DNA of 64,000 bases from Bacillus sp. EB106-08-02-XG196 (GTDB lineage Bacteria > Bacillota > Bacilli > Bacillales > Cytobacillaceae), in assembly GCF_013396335.1 (NCBI RefSeq), contig NZ_JABWSY010000015.1, positions 1-64,000 of the forward strand. The letters are read 5' to 3'. The notes beneath the pieces were generated by a model, which made no database searches, was not told the origin of the DNA, and saw only the letters and a program-made list of their open reading frames with translations. This document shows positions 45,364-54,105 of this stretch, piece after piece. Every line of letters starts with the position of its first letter. Positions within the stretch are counted from its first letter, which is position 1. A program made the position numbers and the translations under genes.

Positions 45364-47091
45364 TCATTCATGTAAATAATGATTCAGAAGACTATTGATG
45401 GATTGATTGATTTCACTGATGTTAGGATTTTCTACTTTATTATCGTTCAAGCTATATTTCCTTTTTAGTTGAATAATTCTTTCAACACTTTCATTTAATC
45501 TTTGTTCGGAAATTTCACCATTTTCAACAGCCGTTTTTAAAGAGGAAATAATCTTTACAACCTTATTATAGTCATGTCCTATTAAAATAATATCGCTTCC
45601 TGCCTTTACTGATTCTACCGCTGCTTTGCCAATATCAAAATGTTCTACAATGGCTCCCATTGTCATATCGTCCGTTATGATTACTCCTGTGAAATTAAGT
45701 TGTTTTCTAAGAATGTCCGTCATAACAGCTTTTGACATGGACGCTGGATTGATTTTATCCAATTCAGGCAATAAGATATGTGCGACCATCACAACATCTG
45801 CACCGTCATCAATCGCACGTTTAAACGGAATTAACTCTAGTTCTTTCAGTTCCTTAAGGCTTTTATTTACAATTGGGAGTTCCAGATGAGAATCAACCGA
45901 TGTACCTCCATGTCCAGGAAAATGCTTGATTGTAGGGATGACATTTTGCGACTGAATCCCTTTCATCGTTTGAATGCCAAGTGTACTTACAATTTCCGAA
46001 TTGTTCCCAAATGATCGATCCCCAATAACAGGGTTATTTGGATTGCTGTTAATATCAAGTACAGGTGCAAAATTGAGATTTAATCCAAATTCTTTTAATT
46101 CATAGCCTAAAAGTGATCCGACTTTATAAGAAAACTCAGGATCATTTACGTCTCCAATCTGATTATTTGGAGGAAAGTTTACAAGACCTCCTGGCAATCT
46201 TGTTACTTTTCCTCCTTCTTGGTCAACGCTTAAAAAAAGCGGTAGGTTCGAGCTATTTCCAGCCTTCAGTTGATTCACAAGTTGAACGGTTTGTTCCGGA
46301 GTTTCAAAATTATTTTTGTAAAAAATAATTCCTCCAACATGGAATTGGCTTATTAAATTTTTTGCGTTTGTATCCAAAGTGGTCCCGAAAATTCCAGCAA
46401 GAATCATCTGCCCTATTTTATCTTCTAAGCTCATTTTAGATAGTACTTCTGAAATGGTTTGGTCTTCTTGTTGATTTAGTATTTTTTCAAGCGGTGTATA
46501 GAGTGAAATATGGTCAACTTTAGGATTGGGCTCTTGTTCTGTTTTTACTGGTAAAACCCATAATAAATCAGTAGAAGTGGTTCCATGATAAACAAGAATC
46601 ATTTGGTCATGTGTTGAATCTTTATAGTATCGAATATCATCGGGTTCTCCACCAATTTTCTTAATATCATTAAAAGAAATATTTTGTAGTTCAGAATCAT
46701 AAGATCGTATATCATTTACAGTCTGATCCACATAGCCGATTGTAGAATGATGACTTTCGTATTCCTCATACCTGCCTTTAGCAGTTTCCGAAATATGGTC
46801 TGCTTTTCCCCACTCTTTGGTTACTTCCTTCCATTCTGTTTTTCCGGAAACAAAGGGAATGTTCGGAACCTTCCCTACCTTCGATAAGGTAAATGTTTCT
46901 TCTACTAATTTCTCAAGATTTGAATCCACTGTGCTATCGGATGGCTTTGTTATATTTGGGCTTTCTTTAACTGGCGTCTGTTCGCTATCATTTTCTTTGA
47001 TTGCATCATAAACTCCAATGATTACGGCAAACATTAAAAGTAGAATCGTAAAAATACGTAGCTTATTTCGAGAAGCTCTCTTTCTATTCAT
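45364..47091 (-). CDS. nagZ: DUF4309 domain fused to β-N-acetylhexosaminidase (GH3)
   Basis: A 575-residue exported or membrane-anchored enzyme. An N-terminal membrane segment follows 'MNRKRASRNKLR'. A DUF4309 (YjgB-type) domain spans about residues 60-200. A glycoside hydrolase family 3 NagZ barrel (about 215-555) follows, with 'KHFPGHGGTSVDSH' (about 388; the His is the general acid/base in NagZ) and the nucleophile Asp in 'ITDDMTMGAI' (about 473). NagZ removes N-acetylglucosamine from muropeptides; in Bacillus subtilis the exported enzyme recycles cell-wall sugars. The DUF4309 fusion may bind wall or protein; that is inference. No amidase partner is adjacent. Confidence 0.88.
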   Translation of the reverse strand: MNRKRASRNKLRIFTILLLMFAVIIGVYDAIKENDSEQTPVKESPNITKPSDSTVDSNLEKLVEETFTLSKVGKVPNIPFVSGKTEWKEVTKEWGKADHISETAKGRYEEYESHHSTIGYVDQTVNDIRSYDSELQNISFNDIKKIGGEPDDIRYYKDSTHDQMILVYHGTTSTDLLWVLPVKTEQEPNPKVDHISLYTPLEKILNQQEDQTISEVLSKMSLEDKIGQMILAGIFGTTLDTNAKNLISQFHVGGIIFYKNNFETPEQTVQLVNQLKAGNSSNLPLFLSVDQEGGKVTRLPGGLVNFPPNNQIGDVNDPEFSYKVGSLLGYELKEFGLNLNFAPVLDINSNPNNPVIGDRSFGNNSEIVSTLGIQTMKGIQSQNVIPTIKHFPGHGGTSVDSHLELPIVNKSLKELKELELIPFKRAIDDGADVVMVAHILLPELDKINPASMSKAVMTDILRKQLNFTGVIITDDMTMGAIVEHFDIGKAAVESVKAGSDIILIGHDYNKVVKIISSLKTAVENGEISEQRLNESVERIIQLKRKYSLNDNKVENPNISEINQSINSLLNHYLHE

Positions 47092-47399
47092 ATTCCAATT
47101 CCCCTTTCTACCTTTATCATTACGCCATAATAACCCTGCTATTCCAAAATGAGACCACCTAAATATAATGAGGGCATTCAGGGTTACTTTTTATCTGAAG
47201 CCTGTATAATGATAATTATTAATTTATCTTATAATTGATAAAGTCATTCTAATTTGTGTAACCGAAACACACTCTTATTATTCAACCGATAGAACTTACC
47301 GATTATTTCAGGGGCTATGTAAACGGTAACGGTTATCCCGTATTCAAACAACGCATATAAAACAGCAGCGCCTTCTGGTACGACAACGAATTAATAATG
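47092..47399. other. Intergenic stretch without a gene
   Basis: Between the nagZ-like gene and the terminator at 47400-47433 there is no ORF. The part near 47091-47160 should hold the nagZ-like promoter. A partial second copy of the AGCGCCTTCT sequence from that terminator lies at about 47367. Confidence 0.4.
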
Positions 47400-47433
47400 A
47401 AAAAAAAGCGCCTTCTACCGAAGTAGAAAACAC
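47400..47433 (-). terminator. UUCG-loop terminator of the secreted protein operon
   Basis: On the minus strand an 11-base stem with several G-U pairs (GTGTTTTCTAC / GTAGAAGGCGC) closes a TTCG tetraloop and is followed by eight T. It lies about 110 bases after the lipoprotein stop. Confidence 0.82.
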
Positions 47434-47543
47434 TTGTTATTATGACATATTCTCATGTTATTGTATGTCCTATATAACGTACAAATGTACCGGTCGTCTG
47501 TGTTTAGCACCTATGTTTTATATGTTAGTCTATGGTTAGTGTA

Positions 47544-48062
47544 TCATTCAACAAGCTCATCCTCAATAAAGTGCATCCGCTTCATGACCTTTCCTTCCTT
47601 ACTTTTATCATAAACATTGTACTCTTTTTGTGGTTCAACATCTGACCAAATGATCGATGCAATAAGATCATGTTTATGATGTTCCATCCGGTCCGTATTC
47701 ATGTAACTTTCATCAGGCTGCCAGTCTCTTGGCAAATCGTCACTTTCCCTATAGAAGGACATATAAAAAATCCTATTTTTTCCTTCTATTACGTTCATAT
47801 CACCTTCAACTGGATGATTCTTAATGTATTTTTCAACTAATTCTTTCAAATCTTTTAAATCTTTTGGTGGATTCAGAATCATGTAATGCTTTCTAAGAGT
47901 CACCACTTCTTCATCCTTATTACCAACGACCTGTTCTGTATTGGCAATTTCGAAAATCTTTGTTTCCCCGCTTGATTCCTCATTCTTTGTACATCCAATT
48001 ATGTAGAATGAAATGAAGAATGTACCAATCATCAAAACTAGTATTTTTAAATTAACTTTAAT
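47544..48062 (-). CDS. Lipoprotein of unknown function
   Basis: A lipobox 'FYIIGC' ends a hydrophobic signal segment, so the mature protein is probably lipid-anchored. The remaining 145 residues are hydrophilic and unrecognised. The first conventional start in frame is TTG at 48035, directly followed by ATG, which would give a signal peptide without positive charges or a ribosome binding site. Reading back in frame to an ATT at 48060-48062 adds 'KVNLK', and GAGGGGG lies 9 bases before it, inside the end of the upstream gene, so ATT initiation overlapping the upstream stop is plausible. It forms an operon with the 904-residue secreted protein and may act with it at the cell surface. Confidence 0.7.
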   Translation of the reverse strand: MKVNLKILVLMIGTFFISFYIIGCTKNEESSGETKIFEIANTEQVVGNKDEEVVTLRKHYMILNPPKDLKDLKELVEKYIKNHPVEGDMNVIEGKNRIFYMSFYRESDDLPRDWQPDESYMNTDRMEHHKHDLIASIIWSDVEPQKEYNVYDKSKEGKVMKRMHFIEDELVE

Positions 48063-50772
48063 TGCTCAATTCCCCCTCGAATGGTATATCCATTTCCATT
48101 AAACTAACAAAGGGTTTATATTCTCCATCATATTCATTATAATGCTGTAAGACAAACCAAGCACGAAATCCTGCTAAGTTAACATACATTTTCTCCACAT
48201 CTGGCTTGTCTAACCCAAAGTGATCATATAAACGAACATGCATGACACCTTTAAAGTGATTGTTCTCTACTGAAAAATCTTTTACCGATATTCTATTCCC
48301 CCATGTATCATTTACAGTAATGGTAAGTCCGCCTATTCTATCATCCCAGCTGCTAAACGTTGGGTAAGAAGCATTATCCTGTATATTTTGATAAAAATTA
48401 TTCGTTGCTTTTGTACTTTTATCAAACCGAAGTGCTGCCAAATTGCCTCCATTTTTCTTTAGCTCATCAACTAAAGCATTTTTAACAAATTCAACATAGG
48501 ATTTTGTTGTTTCATGCTCACTAGCTTTTTTCGTTAAAGTCTGATTACTATAATCTGAACCCGTTCCCTCCTCAAAATGATCAATCATATCTAAGATCAC
48601 ATCTTCCATTTCACCCGTAGAAAATAAGTCTGTTGACATCATCTCGAACTCATCAAATAGTATACCTGGGAAATGTGATTCAAGTAATTGAAGATGGAAC
48701 ATCCAGCTAATGTCCGTCATTTCATCTCCTGTAAAATCATCCGTTTTCATATCATTCGCTACATTTCCATTTTCATCATAGCCTTCTGGTCTATCTGATT
48801 GAAATATGACTAAATTGGATAAATCAGTGGTCAATGGTCTTGGATCCTCATTATCAAAAATTCCATCTCCATCACTATCTTTTTGGTCAGGTAAACTGGT
48901 TGGAAAGAATCCTTCAAAATGAATCGTAATGCCAAAAAACTCAAAAGTGAATGTTCTGAGTGGACCCATTTCTTGCCCATCGGATAATCCATCTCCGTCA
49001 GTATCTTTCATGCCAGGATTCGTGTAGATGATTCCGTATGGTGTTTTCATTCCTTCTATTTCATAAGTATCGGATAAGCCATCCCCATCTGAATCTAGCT
49101 CTCCATCACCTGGATCATCTCTATTAACATCAAGCTTATTGGAGGAGTCCGTTTCCTTATTCCAAAGCTCCAGCCATTTTTTCTTATCAACAATCATATA
49201 TTCACTAAGCTGAGTAGTTTCTATACTAATTGTATTCTTACTTGTATCTAACACAGAGGTAAGGCTTTCAAACATTTCCTTCTCCTCATTATACCAAATG
49301 ACGCCTAAATCTTGTTCCGATGTGTCCCCAAGCTGTGCTTCATCATAAGTAAAGATAATGCTTGCTTTATCAAATTCTGATTGAGTATTGATCCTTACAG
49401 GAGAACCAATGAGACCGTATAAATTAGCTGTTTTCATATTGCCTTTGTTTGTTGTAATTCTAGTCGTTTTATTCACATTATTCGTTGCATTAAAACTAAC
49501 TTCTACACTAGTAATCTCTGATTTTTCCGGCTGATTAAAGGATTGACGAATCGTTTGCTTGTGGAGTTCTTGTGAATCCGTGACCCCGTCATTATCACTG
49601 TCTGCAGCATTCGGATTGGTCTTTAAGGCCAATTCATCTCCATCACTTAATCCATCACTATCTGAATCATCCTTAGTAGGTAATGAATCAAACTGTTGTA
49701 CTTCAAACCCGTCCGTTAAACTATCTTGGTCGGAATCTTTCTTAATCAAAGTTGTTTGATGAACCTGCTCATCTTTATTCTTCAGGCCGTCTCCATCACT
49801 ATCTTCATCTGCATCACTGATGCCATTTTGATCTGTATCAGATTTTGTTGGGGAAATAGTTGATTTTATCTCATATTCAATATTGTCCTCTAATCCATCT
49901 CCATCTGTATCCTTTTTATATGGATTCATTCCCTCTTGGAATTCTATTCCATCTGTTATCGTGTCACCGTCCGTGTCAGTAGTAGATTCAAAGAATTCTG
50001 TGTTTAATGTATAGCCTGCTTTTTCAAGTCCGTGTAATACTTGTTTATATGCATTTTCATAGGACTTTGCTGCAGGAATACCTAGATCTTTATCAAGAAA
50101 CTCATTAGCTTTTTCAGTCATTTTCACAGCGTTATTCAAATGAGCATTTATTTTATTTCCATTCTGATCCAATTGATCTGAGATATCTTTTAAGATGCCG
50201 ATCGCATTTTTATTGACAATTTTACCCGTTAAATAAAAATTAAAGAGTATATCAGCTAGTAATACTTCCGTTGGTTCATTAAAATCGTTATTTGTTGCAT
50301 AGCCCCATAGATAGATAGTTAACTTATGTTTGATATCCAAGAGCAGATCACTTTTAAGAGCCACCTCTTTTATATACTCTTCTTGAACGGCTTGTTCATA
50401 TTGGTTAATCAATTGTTCAAACATTTCAAGTTCATTCATCTCTGTTTGCTTTAAGTCACCGTTCTTAACCAATTCTACCTTCAGATTATCTAGTGTATTA
50501 GCATCTAACTTAGCATTCTTTTCTTTTATAACTGTTACGAAACGCTTTAATTCATTTATTGCAACCTTGTCATAGATTAATCCATCTCTGGTATCCTCAT
50601 AGAATTCATATTCACTTAACCACTGTTTTACATTTTCCTCACTAGATATCTTTTGTTGTCCTTGATTAGCATCGTTATTACCCTCGGCCGCCACTGTTTG
50701 CCCAATTCCGCCGAAAACAATGGCAGAACTCAATAAATAACTCAACATACTTTTTCCTTTATTTTTCAACAT
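48058..50772 (-). CDS. Secreted protein with calcium-binding thrombospondin type 3-like repeats
   Basis: A 904-residue protein with a signal peptide (residues 1-30, ending 'TVAAEG'). A helical region (about 40-260) is followed by many Asp-rich repeats of the form D-x-D-x-D-G-x-x-D (about 265-415), for example 'DTDGDTITDGIEFQ' and 'DSDNDGVTDSQE'. A β-rich domain (about 415-540), a second cluster of such repeats (about 550-650) and a C-terminal globular region of about 250 residues that I do not recognise complete it. The repeats bind calcium and stiffen extracellular proteins. AAAGGAG precedes the ATG. A toxin-like or adhesin-like role is possible, but no catalytic motif is visible. Confidence 0.8.
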   Translation of the reverse strand: MLKNKGKSMLSYLLSSAIVFGGIGQTVAAEGNNDANQGQQKISSEENVKQWLSEYEFYEDTRDGLIYDKVAINELKRFVTVIKEKNAKLDANTLDNLKVELVKNGDLKQTEMNELEMFEQLINQYEQAVQEEYIKEVALKSDLLLDIKHKLTIYLWGYATNNDFNEPTEVLLADILFNFYLTGKIVNKNAIGILKDISDQLDQNGNKINAHLNNAVKMTEKANEFLDKDLGIPAAKSYENAYKQVLHGLEKAGYTLNTEFFESTTDTDGDTITDGIEFQEGMNPYKKDTDGDGLEDNIEYEIKSTISPTKSDTDQNGISDADEDSDGDGLKNKDEQVHQTTLIKKDSDQDSLTDGFEVQQFDSLPTKDDSDSDGLSDGDELALKTNPNAADSDNDGVTDSQELHKQTIRQSFNQPEKSEITSVEVSFNATNNVNKTTRITTNKGNMKTANLYGLIGSPVRINTQSEFDKASIIFTYDEAQLGDTSEQDLGVIWYNEEKEMFESLTSVLDTSKNTISIETTQLSEYMIVDKKKWLELWNKETDSSNKLDVNRDDPGDGELDSDGDGLSDTYEIEGMKTPYGIIYTNPGMKDTDGDGLSDGQEMGPLRTFTFEFFGITIHFEGFFPTSLPDQKDSDGDGIFDNEDPRPLTTDLSNLVIFQSDRPEGYDENGNVANDMKTDDFTGDEMTDISWMFHLQLLESHFPGILFDEFEMMSTDLFSTGEMEDVILDMIDHFEEGTGSDYSNQTLTKKASEHETTKSYVEFVKNALVDELKKNGGNLAALRFDKSTKATNNFYQNIQDNASYPTFSSWDDRIGGLTITVNDTWGNRISVKDFSVENNHFKGVMHVRLYDHFGLDKPDVEKMYVNLAGFRAWFVLQHYNEYDGEYKPFVSLMEMDIPFEGELSN

Positions 50773-51420
50773 GTAATCTCCTTTATAAAAATATTCATTT
50801 AACCCCCAAAAAAAATAACTATATTGAGAGAAACTGCATGCATTTACTATGGTGGGTACATATAAAACTTAATTGGTTTAATGATCGAAGCATACGGTAT
50901 AGTGCTTCCCATCCGAAAAAACTGTCAAAATCCTTGATATTATGGCATTAAATCACCTCCTTCTATAAATATTAATCTATCAACGGTTTTCCACGTTGGA
51001 GTGCGTCTAGCTCCTTTGATTTTTTTCGTTCATAGCATTAACCATAGCCAATAATTAACTTATTTTAATTTTAATTTGTTTTTTTTAGGATTATAAGGTA
51101 AAGATTTCCTATATTGTATAATTTTATATGGAACTTCAGATTACCCTTTTCTATGAAAATTATCATAGAAAAATAAGTATCCGCGATTTAAAAAGGCACC
51201 TGTGTCACTAGTCGAATTTAGTCACCTCCGACAAGTGCCAGGCACCTCTATTAAAAATGCACCACCCTTTCTACCCTCTATATAGGAAATCGACAAAAGA
51301 AACTGGTTAACGTTACGGACAGTTCTTCTAACAAACTGTCATCATCTTTAAGAAACTTTCCTCTTCCCATTGACTTAAGGAGAGGTCTTTGCTATGTTAA
51401 GTTTAAGTGAAAAATACATA
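50773..51420. other. Intergenic region with a two-codon ORF and hairpins
   Basis: No gene longer than a few codons. On the minus strand a perfect AAGGAGGTGAT ribosome binding site precedes ATG CCA TAA at 50940-50948. A 10-base perfect inverted repeat (TTTTCTATGA / TCATAGAAAA) lies at 51147-51172. The promoter of the secreted protein gene must lie here. Confidence 0.5.
51195..51247. repeat. Dispersed GGCACC/GTGCCAGGCACC element
   Basis: GGCACCTGTGTCAC and AAGTGCCAGGCACCT bracket about 25 bases, forming an imperfect inverted repeat. Similar pieces occur elsewhere in the window (32105-32151, 44473, 53152 and others), always between genes. It has no coding content. Confidence 0.5.
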
Positions 51421-51423
51421 TAA

Positions 51424-51576
51424 GTAGTAGGTGCCCTTTGGGGAGAATAGGGAATGGAGTGAGAATCTTCAGCGGTCCCACCACTGTAATGGGAAGTTTC
51501 ATTAGAAATGCCACTGGAGTTATCTCTGGGAAGGCCTGATGAAGTGACGATCCTAAGCCAGGAGACCTGCCTATCT
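51424..51576 (+). promoter_or_regulatory. Cobalamin riboswitch
   Basis: The canonical B12 box AAGCCAGGAGACCTGCCT is at 51555-51572. The upstream conserved core is present as GGTCCCACCACTGTAATGGG (about 51475-51494) and CCACTGG...CTCTGGGAAGGC. Adenosylcobalamin binding should favour the terminator at 51600-51646 and lower cobT expression. Confidence 0.93.
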
Positions 51577-51599
51577 GCTTTGGCTCTTATAGATAATGG

Positions 51600-51646
51600 A
51601 AAAGTCTGTAGTTTATTTGTTAATCAAATAAACTACAGACTTTTTT
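51600..51646 (+). terminator. Riboswitch-controlled terminator before cobT
   Basis: Perfect 20-base arms (51600-51619 and 51625-51644) with a 5-base loop end in TTTTTT, 36 bases before the cobT start. It is the expression platform of the cobalamin riboswitch. Confidence 0.93.
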
Positions 51647-51681
51647 AGTTGAATAGGGTCTTAAAACGAAAGGAGAAAATA

Positions 51682-52731
51682 ATGAAATTATTACAACAAA
51701 CGATTGAAAAAATTGAGGGATTGGATCAAGAAATGGTAGTAAAAGCAAGGGCCAGAGTGGACAGTCTTATTAAGCCTCCTAAAAGCTTAGGAAAGTTAGA
51801 AGGCCTTGCTATACAATTAGCGGGGATTACAGGAAAGCTCTATCCTGAGATTGATCAGAAAGCGGTTATTGTGATGGCGGGCGATCATGGAGTTTATGAA
51901 GAAGGGGTAACAAGTAATCCACAGGAGGTAACTTTTGCACAAACGTTAAATTTTGCAAAAGGATTAACGGGAGTATGTGTGATCGGTAAAGTTACTGGAG
52001 CTAAGATTGTTGCAGTAGATGTTGGAATAAAGGGAGAGATCCCAAGTGACGCGGGTGTCATTATTAAAAAAATAAAGAATGGTACAGACAATATGGCAAA
52101 GGGTCCTGCTATGACGAGGGAGGAAGCGATAAAATCCATAGAGGTTGGGATAGAAATTGCTCATGAAGAAATAAATAAAGGAGTTAATTTACTTGGTACA
52201 GGTGAGATGGGAATTTGCAACACAACTCCTAGTACAGCGATCTTGTCCGTCTTAAAAAATTGTGATCCTTTAGAGATTACTGGAAGAGGTGCTGGGTTAG
52301 GTACAGGAGGAATCGAGCATAAAGCAGCTGTAATTAGGAAAGCGATTGAGATCAACAAGCCAGATTGTAAGGATGGAATCGATGTTTTAGCCAAAATTGG
52401 CGGACTAGAAATAGGGGGAATGGCAGGTGTTATGCTTGCGGCTGCAGCTAATAGAATTCCTGTTGTAATCGATGGCTATATTTCAACCATATCTGCTTTA
52501 ATTGCTGCAAGGATTGAACCGAAAGCGAAGGAATATTTCATCACCTCCCATGCTTCTCTAGAACCAGGTGGAAAAATAGCGAGTGAATTGCTAGGAATCG
52601 AACCAATGTTACACATGGATATGTGCTTAGGAGAAGGTTCCGGTGCTGCTTTGGCTTTCCCTATTATAGAAGCAGCCTGCTCTATGATGAAAAATATGCC
52701 TACCTTTGAGGACGTAGGAATGGAAATATAG
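51682..52731 (+). CDS. cobT: Nicotinate-nucleotide-dimethylbenzimidazole phosphoribosyltransferase
   Basis: A 349-residue CobT. It transfers phosphoribose from nicotinate mononucleotide to the lower-ligand base, giving α-ribazole phosphate for cobalamin assembly. Family motifs are clear: 'PPKSLGKLEGLA' (residues 33-44), 'VIVMAGDHGVYEEGV', 'GTGEMGICNTTPSTAI' and the C-terminal 'CLGEGSGAALAFPI', which holds the catalytic Glu. The ATG at 51682 has AAAGGAG 7 bases upstream; the longer frame from 51649 lies partly in the riboswitch terminator. It is a single gene, about 3 kb from the main cobalamin operon and on the opposite strand, under its own riboswitch. Confidence 0.95.
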   Translation: MKLLQQTIEKIEGLDQEMVVKARARVDSLIKPPKSLGKLEGLAIQLAGITGKLYPEIDQKAVIVMAGDHGVYEEGVTSNPQEVTFAQTLNFAKGLTGVCVIGKVTGAKIVAVDVGIKGEIPSDAGVIIKKIKNGTDNMAKGPAMTREEAIKSIEVGIEIAHEEINKGVNLLGTGEMGICNTTPSTAILSVLKNCDPLEITGRGAGLGTGGIEHKAAVIRKAIEINKPDCKDGIDVLAKIGGLEIGGMAGVMLAAAANRIPVVIDGYISTISALIAARIEPKAKEYFITSHASLEPGGKIASELLGIEPMLHMDMCLGEGSGAALAFPIIEAACSMMKNMPTFEDVGMEI

Positions 52732-52816
52732 TAGTATATAGAAGTAACTGGGACAGTGAACCTGTCCTCCATCCCTTCAATAGTTATATTTATTTATACA
52801 TACCACAAGGTTCTCC

Positions 52817-52880
52817 GTAAACGTCAAGTAGCCCCGAAAAACACCACCCATGTAGTATTTCGGGGCTACTTGACGTTTAC
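52817..52880. terminator. Long bidirectional terminator after cobT
   Basis: Perfect 23-base arms (52817-52839 and 52858-52880) with an 18-base loop, ending in TTTTATAATAG on the plus strand. It lies between cobT and the oppositely oriented cassette copy C. Confidence 0.85.
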
Positions 52881-52911
52881 TTTTATAATAGAAAGGGATA
52901 ATTGCTCTTTG

Positions 52912-53145
52912 TTATCTTAAGACAGATACGGCCATTCTAATATAAGTGTGTCTTTTAACCCTTACTGTAATTGAAAGGGTTTGAATATTTTCAGGTAATG
53001 CCATACCAGAATATCCAGCATCTCCGATATGAAAAATATCGACTCCTGCTCTCTTTGAGCTCAAAGCGATTGCGCGGTCAGACCATCGAACAGCCTTGAC
53101 GGCTGCTCCACCTAGGCTCGGTCGCTCTGCCAGGCGCCCCCCCAT
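52912..53145 (-). pseudogene. 3' fragment of an unrecognised gene, GC-richer than its surroundings
   Basis: The frame reads a protein-like C-terminus: 'KAVRWSDRAIALSSKRAG', 'VDIFHIGDAGYSGMALPEN', 'RVKRHTYIRMA'. The apparent start lies in low-complexity proline/glycine-coding DNA next to a dispersed CCCTGGCACT motif, and there is no ribosome binding site. The base composition and codon choice of its 5' half differ clearly from its neighbours. I cannot name the family; it looks like the surviving end of a longer metabolic protein. Confidence 0.45.
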
Positions 53146-53176
53146 TTTGAAAGGTCCCTGGCACTAATCTTTCGTT

Positions 53177-53788
53177 TTATTGCAAACACCCATTAAATCC
53201 CCAATTCGTCACGAAGTTCAACCTGCTCCAAATATTGATTTTTTCCCTTTTTGCTTTTCTTTCCTCTTCCCTATATTGTTCAAGGTATTTATAGGGAGGT
53301 TTCATGATATAAGCCACTCTAGCATATCCCTCTTTTAGGAGCGTTCCTTGAACCGATTTCCCATCCACATAAACATAGGCTAACAGTCGTCCGTAGGAAT
53401 CTTTTATGTTTTTCTGTTCAAATTCCAATGTTAGCTTGCCACTCTTTACTAATTCGCTATTCCGTAGTGAGGCAACTTTTGCATAGAGTTGAACACACAT
53501 ATTTGGATTTTTTGATTCCGGTGTATCGATCAATAAATAGCGGACATTTTCTATTTTTCCGTTTACCCATACTTTTATCGTATCACCATCGATAGTTTCG
53601 ACTAAAGTAACTGGTACTTGATCATCTGGACTAACAAAGTCCTTCCCCTTCAAACCCTCACTTTTTGGATTCTCCATCACCTGAAGGCGGTGCTCTTTTA
53701 TCGTTTCTTCTTTCAGTGCCGATAATGGATCGAAAGCTAGAAAGGTAGCTGCTGTTATGACGGCTACACCCCCCATCCGTTTTTTCAT
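53177..53788 (-). CDS. Thermonuclease-family protein, copy C
   Basis: A 203-residue staphylococcal-nuclease-fold protein, paralogous to the copy A enzyme, with 'ETIDGDTIKVWVNG', 'VRYLLIDTPESKNP' and 'DSYGRLLAYVYVDG' keeping the Arg/Glu/Arg catalytic set. An N-terminal hydrophobic stretch ('GGVAVITAATFLAF') suggests membrane anchoring or export, followed by a linker of about 45 residues. It ends cleanly at 'NGCLQ'. The ATG overlaps the end of protein X as ATGA, with an AGGAG site before it, so X and nuclease are translationally coupled. Confidence 0.9.
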   Translation of the reverse strand: MKKRMGGVAVITAATFLAFDPLSALKEETIKEHRLQVMENPKSEGLKGKDFVSPDDQVPVTLVETIDGDTIKVWVNGKIENVRYLLIDTPESKNPNMCVQLYAKVASLRNSELVKSGKLTLEFEQKNIKDSYGRLLAYVYVDGKSVQGTLLKEGYARVAYIMKPPYKYLEQYREEERKAKREKINIWSRLNFVTNWGFNGCLQ

Positions 53789-54093
53789 GAGTATCTCCTC
53801 TTTTCTATCAAACCTTCACCACCCCGTGAATAATATCCCGCGATTGCTGGAAAACTCTCACATTCCTTCCTCATGTCCCGAAACGAGATCACCTCATTGC
53901 CTCTATAAAACTGAAAATCTAGTAAATGTTCATGGCAGTTTCTTGGTCTTTGAAGAAATGTTTTTGTATAATACTGGATTGCCTCTTCCTCGCTGTGTGC
54001 AAAGATAAAAACAAAATCTTTCTGGTTCATCTTTAGTGAGTAGACTCGAACCTTATAAATACCTAATACATTGTTTCGAATCATTTCAGCCAC
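53785..54093 (-). pseudogene. Cassette protein X, copy C, N-terminally deleted
   Basis: This copy begins at the 'VAEMIRNN' block, lacking about 50 N-terminal residues present in copies A and B, and could start only at an internal GTG or ATG. Directly upstream are the first codons of the missing DnaB-like gene (GTGAGTATAGCGGAA), so one deletion removed most of dnaB and the start of X. The remaining two thirds are well conserved, and translation through it may still serve to express the nuclease. Confidence 0.75.
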
Positions 54094-54105
54094 TTTCCGC
54101 TATAC

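Noticed and set aside
45626-45889. Plus-strand open frames opposite the nagZ-like, cobalamin and defence genes
   Set aside because: They mirror strong coding frames on the minus strand and have no start signals or protein motifs.
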